This document shows positions 17,901 through 25,349 of a stretch of 64,000 nucleotides of DNA, one piece after another. Position numbers and translations under genes: made by a program. This DNA is from Lacimicrobium sp. SS2-24 (GTDB taxonomy: Bacteria; Pseudomonadota; Gammaproteobacteria; Enterobacterales; Alteromonadaceae): the NCBI RefSeq assembly GCF_002201535.1, contig NZ_NIWW01000001.1:1-64000 (forward strand). The letters are read 5' to 3'. How positions within the stretch are numbered: position 1 is the stretch's first letter; every line of letters starts with the position of its first letter. The notes beneath the pieces were generated by a model, which saw only the letters and a list, made by a program, of their open reading frames with translations, did not search any database and was not told the origin of the DNA.

Positions 17901-18232
17901 TTTTCGCGCACATCAAGGCTGGCCATGTCCATATCTGTGCCCCATTCAAACTCCAGAATGACATCCGATTGACCGGCTTTAGACATGGACTTCACCTGGC
18001 GGACCCCTTTGACCACTCCGATGGTTTCCTCAACCGGTTTGGATACCAGTTGCTCTACTTCGCCGGGAGCGGCGCCGGGGTAATCGGCGCGGATGGTGAG
18101 GGTGGGGTAGGAAAGCTCAGGCAGTAAGTTCAGCGCTAAGCGTGACAGTGACACCATGCCAAAAAGCAGGATGGCAAAAGTAAACATGCACACGGTAACC
18201 GGCCGTTTTACGGCGATATCCACAATACTCAT
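14936..18232 (-). CDS. RND efflux transporter permease (first permease of the operon) with central insertion
   Basis: The 1098-residue RND pump begins MSIVDIAVKRPVTVCMFTFA. It contains SLGGIALAIGLLVDNSIVVL in the fourth-helix region with the conserved acidic residue. It is about 70 residues longer than usual. The extra length sits between the two halves at about residues 490-590, where a basic linker (ATDNKKKGRLGK) is followed by a long hydrophobic/amphipathic stretch (LLWPFAKLVWLISKTIYALS). A central insertion of this kind occurs in some RND subgroups, but its role is unknown. The gene follows the adaptor by 18 bases and overlaps the second permease by 14. No TolC homologue is present nearby. 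Confidence 0.9.
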   Translation of the reverse strand: MSIVDIAVKRPVTVCMFTFAILLFGMVSLSRLALNLLPELSYPTLTIRADYPGAAPGEVEQLVSKPVEETIGVVKGVRQVKSMSKAGQSDVILEFEWGTDMDMASLDVREKLDVLQLPLDVKKPLLMRFNPDMDPILRLGLTADTITSGDLQAHKRLRVFAEEQIKRKLESVNGVASVKVGGGLENEIQVLVNQQKASQLNISMDEIIQRLKAENINSSGGRVQEGSREYLVRTLNQFSNLDEMRNLFVATREGRHIRLSDLAEIRDSHKERDAITRFNGLEGVEIAIYKEGDANTVQVANNVRKRLSQITEELPGDYALSTVYDQSRFIASAIEQVKSAGVVGGLLAMVVLYLFLKNLWPTLIISLSIPVSIIATFNLMYANDISLNIMSLGGIALAIGLLVDNSIVVLENIDRHKRSGNDVTQAAATGTKEVSSAIVASTLTTMAVFFPLVFVEGIAGQLFSDQALTVTFALGVSLVVALTLIPMLASRQKRERATETTSLDLNTPATDNKKKGRLGKIGAVLLWPFAKLVWLISKTIYALSFALSTLVLGIKALLGKLFGTLLKPVLWVFESAFNAIETGYLALLRKALHQRLLVLFSILGLSAASLFLLPKLGMELIPSMAQGEFHVEVTLPTGASLQQTDRVVADLTRFTEELDHVARTYSLTGTGSLMNASSTQGGDYWGKVNVVMSPDSGPQDELNVQEKMRTYLQSQAGVDAKFGNPQLFSFTTPLEIEISGYQLDALSEQADRLVALMQKEPRFVDVKSSLEAGHPELKIYFNHGRLAQLGLTAAEVAKLVSAKVGGEIASRYSIDDRKVDILVRSQTDQRDSIADIGTMIVNPGQSPAIVLDAVADIQMSVGPSEITRVGQERVAVISANLAYGDLGEAALLAKQLVNELNLPLNMQARVAGQNEEMQVSFDSLKLALLLAVFMVYLVMASQFESLLHPFLILFTVPLACAGSIYGLYLSGTHISVVVFIGLIMLAGIVVNNAIVLVDRINQLRAGGEEKDQAIFDAASSRLRPILMTTLTTTLGLLPMALGIGEGAEIRTPMAVTVIWGLVFATLLTLLLIPVLYSLFDRKTFQSAPANMELRHETA

Positions 18233-18250
18233 AATGTTAGCCTTTGAGGG

Positions 18251-19315
18251 TTAGCCGTTTACGACTTCAACAGTCGCCTGATCCTTAAGATTGTGATGAC
18301 CGGTGATCACCACCTGTTCATCGCCATTGAGGCCTTCAAGCACTTCCACTTTGTCACCCTCGCTAAAGCCTGTGAGGACTTCTTGTTTGCTGGCAATGCC
18401 GTCTTTGACCACAAACACCGAGGTCTTGTCGTCAATGTTCAGTACTGCGCGACGAGGGAGCAGGGTCGCATCCTGGTGGGTTTCGTAGTTGAGGTTTACC
18501 TGAGCAAACATACCGGCTTTGAGCTGGTTCTGCGCATTGGGTACACGCAGGGTGACTTTAAAAGTACCGGTCTGCGCATCAATAACCGGGCTGATACGTT
18601 CTACATAGGCATCAACCTGTTGCTCACCCAGTGCGGTAATGGCCAGGGCGGCAGCCTGATTTTTATGTACTCGAGGCAGCTCTTTTTCTGGCAAGTGCAC
18701 AACACCGTACAGGTCTTTTTGCTGAACAATGTGGAACATCCGTTCACGCTGAAAAGACTCCGTCAGGTTTCCGACTTTGGCGTTGCGTTCGGCAATATAA
18801 CCTGAGATAGGGGCTGTAATGGTGGTTTCTGCCAAATCCAGGCGGGCCAGATTAAGGTCTGCTTTAGCAGCATCGTAGGAGGAGCTGAGCTTGTCAAAGG
18901 CATCTGCGCTGATGAGTTTTTTGGCATACATGTCGCGCACTTTTTTCAGCTCTTTCTCGATACTGGTCAGGTTCGCCTGAGCCCGGTCAAGGTTAAGCTG
19001 ATAACGCTCGGTCTCAAGACGGGCAAGGGCCTGGCCTTTTTCAACATAATCCCCTTCTTCAACCAGTATTTCGCGAATAATGCCAGAGGCCCGTGCCACC
19101 ACAAACGCTTCTTCCTTCGCTTCCAGAATGGCGGTGGTGCTATAGGCCGAGGATATTTCACCCTTGCTAAGTTGAGCCACTTCCACCGGAATGGCAAGAA
19201 CCTCTTGTTTAGCTTCAGTCTGGGTTTTGGCGTCGGCCCCGCCGCACCCGCTGAGCAGGCTGGCACAGGTCAGTAGTGAAAGGGCGATCGTGGATTTAAG
19301 TAGGTTGCTGTTCAT
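18251..19315 (-). CDS. RND periplasmic adaptor subunit (membrane fusion lipoprotein)
   Basis: The 354-residue protein has a lipoprotein signal with lipobox LLSGC at about residues 20-24, so it should be anchored to the outer leaflet of the inner membrane. The usual adaptor order is present: a barrel-sandwich half with GDYVEKGQALARLETERYQL, a coiled-coil hairpin (residues about 100-160), the second half-lipoyl LAETTITAPISGYIAERNAK, and beta-barrel and membrane-proximal domains. It links the RND permeases downstream (18-base gap) to an outer membrane channel encoded elsewhere. It is the first gene of the operon. Confidence 0.9.
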   Translation of the reverse strand: MNSNLLKSTIALSLLTCASLLSGCGGADAKTQTEAKQEVLAIPVEVAQLSKGEISSAYSTTAILEAKEEAFVVARASGIIREILVEEGDYVEKGQALARLETERYQLNLDRAQANLTSIEKELKKVRDMYAKKLISADAFDKLSSSYDAAKADLNLARLDLAETTITAPISGYIAERNAKVGNLTESFQRERMFHIVQQKDLYGVVHLPEKELPRVHKNQAAALAITALGEQQVDAYVERISPVIDAQTGTFKVTLRVPNAQNQLKAGMFAQVNLNYETHQDATLLPRRAVLNIDDKTSVFVVKDGIASKQEVLTGFSEGDKVEVLEGLNGDEQVVITGHHNLKDQATVEVVNG

Positions 19316-19648
19316 GTCCCTGAGTTCCTGATGTAAGTTAAAGCAAAATTAGGTGGTTCATTAGCATTGAATTTGCATAGCCTGTGCCAGATATAAAGTC
19401 CATTTAAATCAATGAGATAGCCTTTCTCTTGTTTTGGGTGTGGGGAATTACACCACTTGAGTTGTTCAATCTGACCAATGTATGACGAAACTCAAAATTC
19501 TTGCTGAAGGATAGGTCAATCATAGAGGGAGACAGGGAAGGGACGTAGTGAAGAATTGTAAGCAAATACGATGGGCGATTGCCTGAGTCAGCAAAAGCCT
19601 GGGTCAAACTATGGCCTCAGGCGTTGAGGCCAAATGGTATGATAAGAA
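19316..19648. other. Intergenic region between dcyD-like gene and RND operon
   Basis: No gene is supported; the only frames here are short and without recognisable features. The part next to 19315 is the leader and promoter of the RND operon on the minus strand. The part next to 19649 holds a hairpin that may end the upstream operon. Confidence 0.5.
19612..19632 (-). terminator. Hairpin after the dcyD-like gene, weak terminator
   Basis: TGGCCTCA (19612-19619) pairs perfectly with TGAGGCCA (19625-19632) around a five-base loop, 17 bases past the stop of the minus-strand gene. Only a short T-rich stretch follows on the minus strand, so terminator strength is uncertain. Confidence 0.5.
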
Positions 19649-20614
19649 TTAAACCAGGCTGTCATTGTAGGCAAACAAGGCGGGGCTGCCACCTGTGTGC
19701 CAGAACAACACCTTGTCGTCGGCAGCAAACGCACCCTGACGGTACAAATCCAGTAATCCGGCAAAGGCACGGCCGGTATACACAGGGTCGAGCAAAATGC
19801 CTTCCACCTGTGCCAGGGTTTTAATGGCATGGCGTTCAGCCTCTCCCACCACGGCATAACCGCCTCCCAGATAGTCAGCGTTAAGGTGCACCGCCTCAGT
19901 GGCGAAAGAAGACAGGCCAAGGTGCTTAGCAGTGTCGTTGGTTAACTCAAGTACACGTTGTGCAAAGCTTTGCCCCTCAGATTCACTTTTATCAATGCGA
20001 ATTCCCCATATTTGGGTTTGCATATTGCACAGTTTTGCACCATTGAGCATACCGGCATGGGTTCCGCCGGAGGCAGAAGCAAAAACAATGTGGCTGAACG
20101 GTTCAGTACATTGTTGTTGTAATTCCGACATGGCATTCACATACCCCAGCGCGCCACTCACATTAGAGCCGCCATAAGGCACCACAAAAGGTGTTTTACC
20201 CTGAGCCTTTAGCTGTTTGACCAACTCAGGAATGTCTTCGCCCTTGCGTTTTTCACCGGCCCAGTGAACCCGGGCATTGAACAATTGATCTAACAGCAGG
20301 TTGCCATTGCAGTGCTCAGGGGCCTGGCCGCCGAGAACCAGATGGCACTCCAGTCCCAGTTTGGCCGCAGCGGCAGCGGTCTGACGGCAATGATTAGACT
20401 GAATGGCGCCGGCGGTTATAATGCAGTCGGCCTTGATATCCATGGCGTCGCACAGAATATACTCCAGCTTGCGGGTTTTATTGCCGCCCAGCGCCAGTCC
20501 GGTCAGATCGTCGCGCTTTATCCACAATGGTGGCCCGTTAAGCTGTTCACTGAGACGTTGAAGGGGCTCAACGGGTGTTGGCAGAGTGCCAAGGGACAGT
20601 CTTCTGGTCAGCAT
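19649..20614 (-). CDS. PLP-dependent D-cysteine desulfhydrase / ACC-deaminase family protein
   Basis: This is a fold-type II pyridoxal phosphate enzyme of about 321 residues. LGGNKTRKLEYIL around residues 42-54 holds the Schiff-base lysine, GAIQSNHCRQTAAAAA is the substrate carboxylate and cofactor region, and VPYGGSNVSGALGY is a conserved glycine-rich loop. The family includes D-cysteine desulfhydrase (DcyD), ACC deaminase and related deaminases. D-cysteine or another D-amino acid is the more likely substrate in a gammaproteobacterium, though ACC cannot be excluded. The ATG at 20614 overlaps the stop of the MscS-like gene by one base (TGATG), so it is coupled as the last gene of the ydbH operon. 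Confidence 0.8.
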   Translation of the reverse strand: MLTRRLSLGTLPTPVEPLQRLSEQLNGPPLWIKRDDLTGLALGGNKTRKLEYILCDAMDIKADCIITAGAIQSNHCRQTAAAAAKLGLECHLVLGGQAPEHCNGNLLLDQLFNARVHWAGEKRKGEDIPELVKQLKAQGKTPFVVPYGGSNVSGALGYVNAMSELQQQCTEPFSHIVFASASGGTHAGMLNGAKLCNMQTQIWGIRIDKSESEGQSFAQRVLELTNDTAKHLGLSSFATEAVHLNADYLGGGYAVVGEAERHAIKTLAQVEGILLDPVYTGRAFAGLLDLYRQGAFAADDKVLFWHTGGSPALFAYNDSLV

Positions 20615-21141
20615 CAATCGGACTCCGGTTGCTCAGGTTTTTGTACGCGTTTTTGAGTCATAGGCAGCTTGATCACGGGGGTCTGTAAAATCAGACTGTT
20701 AGGATAGGTAATCAGCTCCCCTTCGTCTTTTCTGATCATCACATGAAATGTACTGATTTCTTCTATCACACCCACCATCTCGAAGTCTTTGTTGGCGACG
20801 CGAATGCGATCGCCGACCCGGTACGGAAAATTAAAGAAAATCAGGATACCCGACGTGACATTGCTGAGAATGGACCATTGGGCAACCAGGGCGACGCCGA
20901 GAATGGCGAAAGTTGAAGATAAAAACACCACCAGGTTGGAGTAGTCTATTCCCAGTACCATCAGCGCAGCAAAGATGAACACCATCAGATGAACAATCCC
21001 CAGCACTTTCTTAATCAGTGCTTTGCGCTTGTTCGGAGCTTCTTTGGTGTCCACCACCCGGCGCATAAAAATGCGAATCGCAGCGCCGCTCAGGAAGTAC
21101 AATCCAAGCACAACAAGCAATAAAAGAACCTGGGTTTGCAT
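20614..21141 (-). CDS. Small MscS-family mechanosensitive channel protein
   Basis: The 175-residue product has three hydrophobic segments. The third, LVVFLSSTFAILGVALVAQW with the following LSNVTSGILIFFNFPYRVGD, is the pore-lining helix and start of the beta domain of the MscS family. It lacks the large C-terminal cage of E. coli MscS (286 residues), so it is a minimal form. Such channels release osmolytes on hypo-osmotic shock, and some small members act in envelope signalling. It starts four bases after the YdbL gene and overlaps the next gene by one base. The tight link to ydbH-ynbE-ydbL hints at an envelope role. Confidence 0.85.
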   Translation of the reverse strand: MQTQVLLLLVVLGLYFLSGAAIRIFMRRVVDTKEAPNKRKALIKKVLGIVHLMVFIFAALMVLGIDYSNLVVFLSSTFAILGVALVAQWSILSNVTSGILIFFNFPYRVGDRIRVANKDFEMVGVIEEISTFHVMIRKDEGELITYPNSLILQTPVIKLPMTQKRVQKPEQPESD

Positions 21142-21144
21142 AGC

Positions 21145-21465
21145 CTATTTCTTAACCCATTCGCCGTCGAGAAGGACATAGTGACCCGCCTGGGTTTTCT
21201 CGATGGCTTTTTTCCCGGCCAGGGCTTCAACCTGAGCTAACTCGAGATTGTTCTGTTTTGCCAGTTGCTGATATTTGCTTTTGCGTTTGCCGTTAATATC
21301 ATCAACCAGTTCCGATACACCCTCGGCCTCTTTGATGATGCCGAGGTAACCGTCGACGCGTTCACCAACCAGTCCCTGCGCTTTGGCGTCATCCAGTTCA
21401 ATGGCCACCGCGTGAAAAGCCAGCAGCAATAGAGGCAGTAACAAAATGCGTTGTAATGTTTTCAT
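21145..21465 (-). CDS. ydbL: YdbL family protein (DUF1318), periplasmic
   Basis: This 106-residue secreted protein has a signal peptide (MKTLQRILLLPLLLLAFHAVA) followed by the DUF1318 core: ELDDAKAQGLVGERVDGYLG, then repeated helices with NGKRKSKYQQLAKQNN. It matches YdbL of E. coli, encoded with YdbH and YnbE. The frame is open upstream to 21525. The ATG at 21465 is chosen because AAGGAG stands a few bases before it and it starts the signal peptide. YdbL is thought to modulate the YdbH-YnbE lipid-transport bridge; that comes from work in E. coli, not from this sequence. Confidence 0.85.
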   Translation of the reverse strand: MKTLQRILLLPLLLLAFHAVAIELDDAKAQGLVGERVDGYLGIIKEAEGVSELVDDINGKRKSKYQQLAKQNNLELAQVEALAGKKAIEKTQAGHYVLLDGEWVKK

Positions 21466-21475
21466 GGCGCGCTCC

Positions 21476-21670
21476 TTAGAATAATTCGCTGTCATCACTG
21501 AACAGCTCATCCAGTTCTTTATCAACTTTTACCCGAATCTGATGGTCAACTTTCACATTCAGGTTAATGGTAATGGGTTCTTTGGTTTCTACCTGTACCT
21601 TGTGGGTGCAGCCACCGATGAGAAGTCCCAGCAGTAAAACGCTGCAGAGAGTTTGCGTTGTTATCCTCAT
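21476..21670 (-). CDS. ynbE: YnbE family lipoprotein
   Basis: The 64-residue lipoprotein has lipobox LIGGC at about residues 17-21. The mature part alternates short beta strands (KVQVETKEPITINLNVKVDH), the pattern of YnbE. In E. coli, YnbE sits in the outer membrane and stacks on the C-terminal end of YdbH to complete a hydrophobic bridge for phospholipids. Its ATG overlaps the YdbH stop (ATGA at 21667-21670), and YdbL follows 10 bases on, so the order ydbH-ynbE-ydbL is the conserved one. Confidence 0.85.
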   Translation of the reverse strand: MRITTQTLCSVLLLGLLIGGCTHKVQVETKEPITINLNVKVDHQIRVKVDKELDELFSDDSELF

Positions 21671-24108
21671 TTTATTCCTTGCTCCAGTTTGTCTTGTATT
21701 TCATCACCCAGGCGCAAAGCCCTGAGGAGGGTATACACGTTTTCTTCATGACTGTAGTTAAAATTCACATCCTGTTTCTTATCAGGGTTGTGTCCTTTTA
21801 TCTGCATTTTCAGATTCACCAGCCCTTCTTTATCCATACTGACATCGGATTTTAACTGGTTGAATTCCAGGTTTTGTAGCAGTGATAACACCGGCGCCAG
21901 TTGTGGCTGCGTTTGTTTAAGTGACGCAAAGGCGGCGTTGTCGGTAATGCGCAGCTGTCCTTTATTCAGGTTGAATAGGGTACCGTTGCTCACTTCTACC
22001 TGCCTGTGTTCGATCTTAAGTGGAATCTTACCACTGATTCGTCCTTGTACATCAATACCGGTTTCCTGCTGCAATGCCAGAATCCGGGCCATGTCCAGAT
22101 TATTAAGACTCAGTACACTGGTCTGGGATGCGTCAGTCAGTTCAACCTTGTCGATGGTAAACTGACCGTCAAAGACCTTGCCGTTGATCTCTTGCATAAA
22201 AACTGTGTCGTTGTCTGATGCGATGCGGGCACGGATATCGCGAACATCGATGCCGGTATCTACTCTGTCTATGCTCAGGGTAGTGGGTGCAATCTGAAGC
22301 TGGCCTGAATCAGCTTGCACATTCACCTTCGCATTTACGCCTTCTACCAGATAAGTGGCATAACCGAAGTCAATATCACTTAAATTGACCTGAGCCTGGG
22401 TCTTTCCGGTATCTAAGCGATAACTGAGATTGGCACTGAACTCTCCGCTTCCGGGTAAAAATTTGGGTAGCGCTTTTTTCAATGGCGCACTGAGTCGTTT
22501 ATAGGGCTGAGACGGGATATTCAACCAGATAGTCTGCCCCTGCTGCGTCAGTTCGCCATTAAAACCGGAGGGTAATGTCAATGTATGAGCGGACTTGAGG
22601 CTCTCTGGCAGTGTTGCCAGCGTGTCTTTGCTGACTGACATCTGCCCCTGGTGCATCAGTTGCGGTTGGCTGATATCGACGGTTAACGCCCGCACACTTT
22701 GCGCTGAGGTGTTGCCGGTGAGCGAGAGTTGCTGGTCTGCATAGCGCCATTGACTCTGGTGCTTGATCCCCTGAATACGCACATTGTCCTGACTGAACTC
22801 TTTGATATTCGCCTGCAACGTGCCCTCAGCACGGTCGATGTCCTTAGCCGTGACATTGAATGTAAGTTGCAGTTTTTTACCCAGACGGGTCTGTTCCTGA
22901 ATGCCCTCGGCAGTAACCTTGAGCACAGCGTGCAGCCCAGTATCAGCTTTCCATTCTGCATCGAGGTCAAGATTCAGGTCATTCAGTGATACCTGCTCAT
23001 GCTGCCATTTGGGCATATATAAATGATAAGAAGAGGCGCTGAGGTTAAGGCGCTGCGAGATGGCCTGTGCATCCATATTGCTGATGCCACTGAGTTCGCT
23101 GAGACTGACGTGACCACCTCCGCTGAACTTCGCTGAATTCAGGTTGCCACTTAGCTGGTAATTGGTGCTGAGATGGCTAAAGTCTGACTCAATCCCATTT
23201 AGCTCAATCACGGCCTCAAGGGGTGAGTCTGAGCTTATCCGCAGAACCGGAATGTGCAGCTGTTTTTTGCTTAGGCGCACCGGTTCTGGAATCCGAATCT
23301 GAATTAGCTCCAATGAACCAGGAACAGGCAACTCGGGGAGCCTGTGGGCACATTGCTGCACATTCGCATTAACAGGTAGCGCCGACGCGTCGAGGGATAC
23401 ATCGGAGCCCAGCAGGTTAAGGTCGATGCTGAGGCGTCCCTGTGCAGTGAGCGCCAGGGTGCAGGCGTCAGCGGTCTCTGTTTTGGGAAGGGTGAATACT
23501 TGGTTGAGTGCCAGTTGATGTTCACTGCTGAGGTGCTGACCGTCAAAACGCCAGTCACTTTGGATGGGGCTGTCCAGCAGCGCAGGGTCAAGCGTCTCAG
23601 GCAGGTCGATAAAGGTACCCAGATCCCGGGGGCGCCAGGACAGTGAGCCTCTGAGCAGATTGTTTTCAAGTGTTGCAGCGAGCATGACCGGCCCCTGCAC
23701 GTTTAATTGGGGCTGACGGTATTGCAGTGAAAACGTCAGCTTGTGTTTAAGCAGCGGACTGTTCAGGTGCAGGCTGTCAATGTCGATCTGCGGAAGTTCG
23801 GGGATGTCCCAGCGCAGCGGCTGGTCTGTCGGTGAAGCGCTGCCAGCCTGAGGGGTGTGATCTACGCTGACCGTTTTAATTTTCAGCTTATTGGCAGAGC
23901 CAGCCCAGTGGGCGTCGGTTACTGCTACCCTGGCATCAGGGGTGTTCAGGCACAGATGTTCTATTACCACGTCATCAAGGCTTTCAAGGTGAAAATCGAG
24001 ACACGTTAAGGACAGGTTTCGGGGCTCAAGATAATGGTTGGCAACGCTTATTAGCAAAGGCACGCGCGCCAGCCATAGCATTGTGATAATGACCAGCAGC
24101 AGTGCCAT
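21667..24108 (-). CDS. ydbH: YdbH family intermembrane phospholipid transport protein
   Basis: The 813-residue AsmA-like protein has one N-terminal membrane anchor (MALLLVIITMLWLARVPLLI). A long beta-rich periplasmic body follows, ending with the DUF2125/dicarboxylate-like C-terminal part (GRISGKIPLKIEHRQVEVSN, then FNYSHEENVYTLLRALRLGD) typical of YdbH. Together with TamB and YhdP, YdbH carries phospholipids from the inner to the outer membrane in E. coli. The start is uncertain: the ATG at 24108 has a purine run immediately against it. The frame stays open upstream and would add residues HFIKAILAG, lengthening the anchor, if a non-ATG codon is used. First gene of the five-gene operon. Confidence 0.85.
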   Translation of the reverse strand: MALLLVIITMLWLARVPLLISVANHYLEPRNLSLTCLDFHLESLDDVVIEHLCLNTPDARVAVTDAHWAGSANKLKIKTVSVDHTPQAGSASPTDQPLRWDIPELPQIDIDSLHLNSPLLKHKLTFSLQYRQPQLNVQGPVMLAATLENNLLRGSLSWRPRDLGTFIDLPETLDPALLDSPIQSDWRFDGQHLSSEHQLALNQVFTLPKTETADACTLALTAQGRLSIDLNLLGSDVSLDASALPVNANVQQCAHRLPELPVPGSLELIQIRIPEPVRLSKKQLHIPVLRISSDSPLEAVIELNGIESDFSHLSTNYQLSGNLNSAKFSGGGHVSLSELSGISNMDAQAISQRLNLSASSYHLYMPKWQHEQVSLNDLNLDLDAEWKADTGLHAVLKVTAEGIQEQTRLGKKLQLTFNVTAKDIDRAEGTLQANIKEFSQDNVRIQGIKHQSQWRYADQQLSLTGNTSAQSVRALTVDISQPQLMHQGQMSVSKDTLATLPESLKSAHTLTLPSGFNGELTQQGQTIWLNIPSQPYKRLSAPLKKALPKFLPGSGEFSANLSYRLDTGKTQAQVNLSDIDFGYATYLVEGVNAKVNVQADSGQLQIAPTTLSIDRVDTGIDVRDIRARIASDNDTVFMQEINGKVFDGQFTIDKVELTDASQTSVLSLNNLDMARILALQQETGIDVQGRISGKIPLKIEHRQVEVSNGTLFNLNKGQLRITDNAAFASLKQTQPQLAPVLSLLQNLEFNQLKSDVSMDKEGLVNLKMQIKGHNPDKKQDVNFNYSHEENVYTLLRALRLGDEIQDKLEQGIK

Positions 24109-24292
24109 CCCTGCAAGGATAGCTTTGATGAAATGACTCAGATCTTACCCCCTTGGTCTAATCCTAACCGATGCTGAGGTGCTATCGATACACACTGATA
24201 ACACCTTACCTTAGCACTGTTTTTTACTGCGCCCGAGCGGGCCACAGTAGAAGCTAGTAGATTATCACGCTGCAGGGGATTGCCAACGAATA

Positions 24293-25345
24293 TTAACTGT
24301 TGGTAATCGTCACGCGCTGACCTTCTGTAAGTCGCTCAGCACCGCGCGTGGCAACCCGATCGCCAGCTTTGAGTCCGTCGCCTTCAATGCTGACCCAGTC
24401 CTGATCGCCAGGACCCACCACCACTTTTTTCCGGTGCACCACATTTTGTTCATCGACCACCACCACATAGGTTCCCTCCTGGCGTAATAACAGAGCATCC
24501 CGGTGCACTTTGAGCCGATTCTCACCGGATGTTACACCAAGGCTGGCACGGATATGCTGACCCGCTGTCCAGTTTGCGGGGTTATGTGCGGGCAGGGTGG
24601 CTCGAAGTTCTATGGATTGCGAACGCAGGTTGGCGCTGGGGATAATTGCGCTTATTGAGGCCAGTATTTGGTTGTGATTGTCATGCAGCATGACCTCTTG
24701 TTGCTGGCGCAGTGCAGCGAGATATTTAACCGGTACCTGAACGCGGGCTTCCAGTTGCTCGGTATCCAGCAAGGTGACTAAAACATCGCTGCGGTTAACG
24801 TCACTACCTGCTTCACGCTGACGCTCGGTGATCACACCGGCATAGGGGGCGATGATGGTGGTGCGTTGCAATTGATCTTCGATTTGTGCCAGGCGCACCT
24901 GAGCGATATCCAGGTCTGATTCTGCCATCGCCAGTCGTGAGCGCATCTGGGCCAGTTCGAACGCCGAAGCACTGTGTTGTTGGGCAAGAGCCTCGAGGCG
25001 AGAGGTTTCGCCTTGCAGGTAATCCATTTCGATACGCGCACGCTTGATTCTGGCTTGCTGCTCCTGTTGCTGAAGCTTCAGCGGAACAGGATCGATTTGT
25101 GCGAGGGTGTCTCCTGCATTGAGGTGTGTGCCAGGTTCTGCCACCCATTGAAGCTGTCCCCCAACACCCGCAGTGACTTGGGCATTGTGACGACTGAAAA
25201 CACTGCCGATAAACTCCATCATGGGACTGGCCTGAAGTTCCTCGACTTGCTCAACGGCCACCGGAATAACGCGCTCTGGCTCAGCGGCGTGAAGGCTTGT
25301 GCTGATGGCCAGGCTGATAACAGCGACTTTTAAAAAAGATTTCAT
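24293..25345 (-). CDS. RND periplasmic adaptor subunit
   Basis: The 350-residue membrane fusion protein has a cleavable signal peptide (MKSFLKVAVISLAISTSLHA) and no lipobox, unlike the other adaptor in the window. The conserved adaptor core is present: GTHLNAGDTLAQIDPVPLKL, a coiled-coil hairpin around residues 85-145, then TTIIAPYAGVITERQREAGS and the barrel domains. It follows its permease gene by only four bases. A hairpin lies at about 24221-24251 in the gap to ydbH, but it lacks a U-tail in the direction of transcription. Confidence 0.9.
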   Translation of the reverse strand: MKSFLKVAVISLAISTSLHAAEPERVIPVAVEQVEELQASPMMEFIGSVFSRHNAQVTAGVGGQLQWVAEPGTHLNAGDTLAQIDPVPLKLQQQEQQARIKRARIEMDYLQGETSRLEALAQQHSASAFELAQMRSRLAMAESDLDIAQVRLAQIEDQLQRTTIIAPYAGVITERQREAGSDVNRSDVLVTLLDTEQLEARVQVPVKYLAALRQQQEVMLHDNHNQILASISAIIPSANLRSQSIELRATLPAHNPANWTAGQHIRASLGVTSGENRLKVHRDALLLRQEGTYVVVVDEQNVVHRKKVVVGPGDQDWVSIEGDGLKAGDRVATRGAERLTEGQRVTITNS

Positions 25346-25349
25346 GGGT

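Noticed and set aside
19404-19607. 67-codon minus-strand frame between the dcyD-like gene and the RND operon
   Set aside because: No domain, no ribosome binding site, composition not protein-like.
24221-24251. Hairpin after the RND adaptor gene as a terminator
   Set aside because: In the direction of transcription it is followed by A rather than U, so it does not fit an intrinsic terminator.
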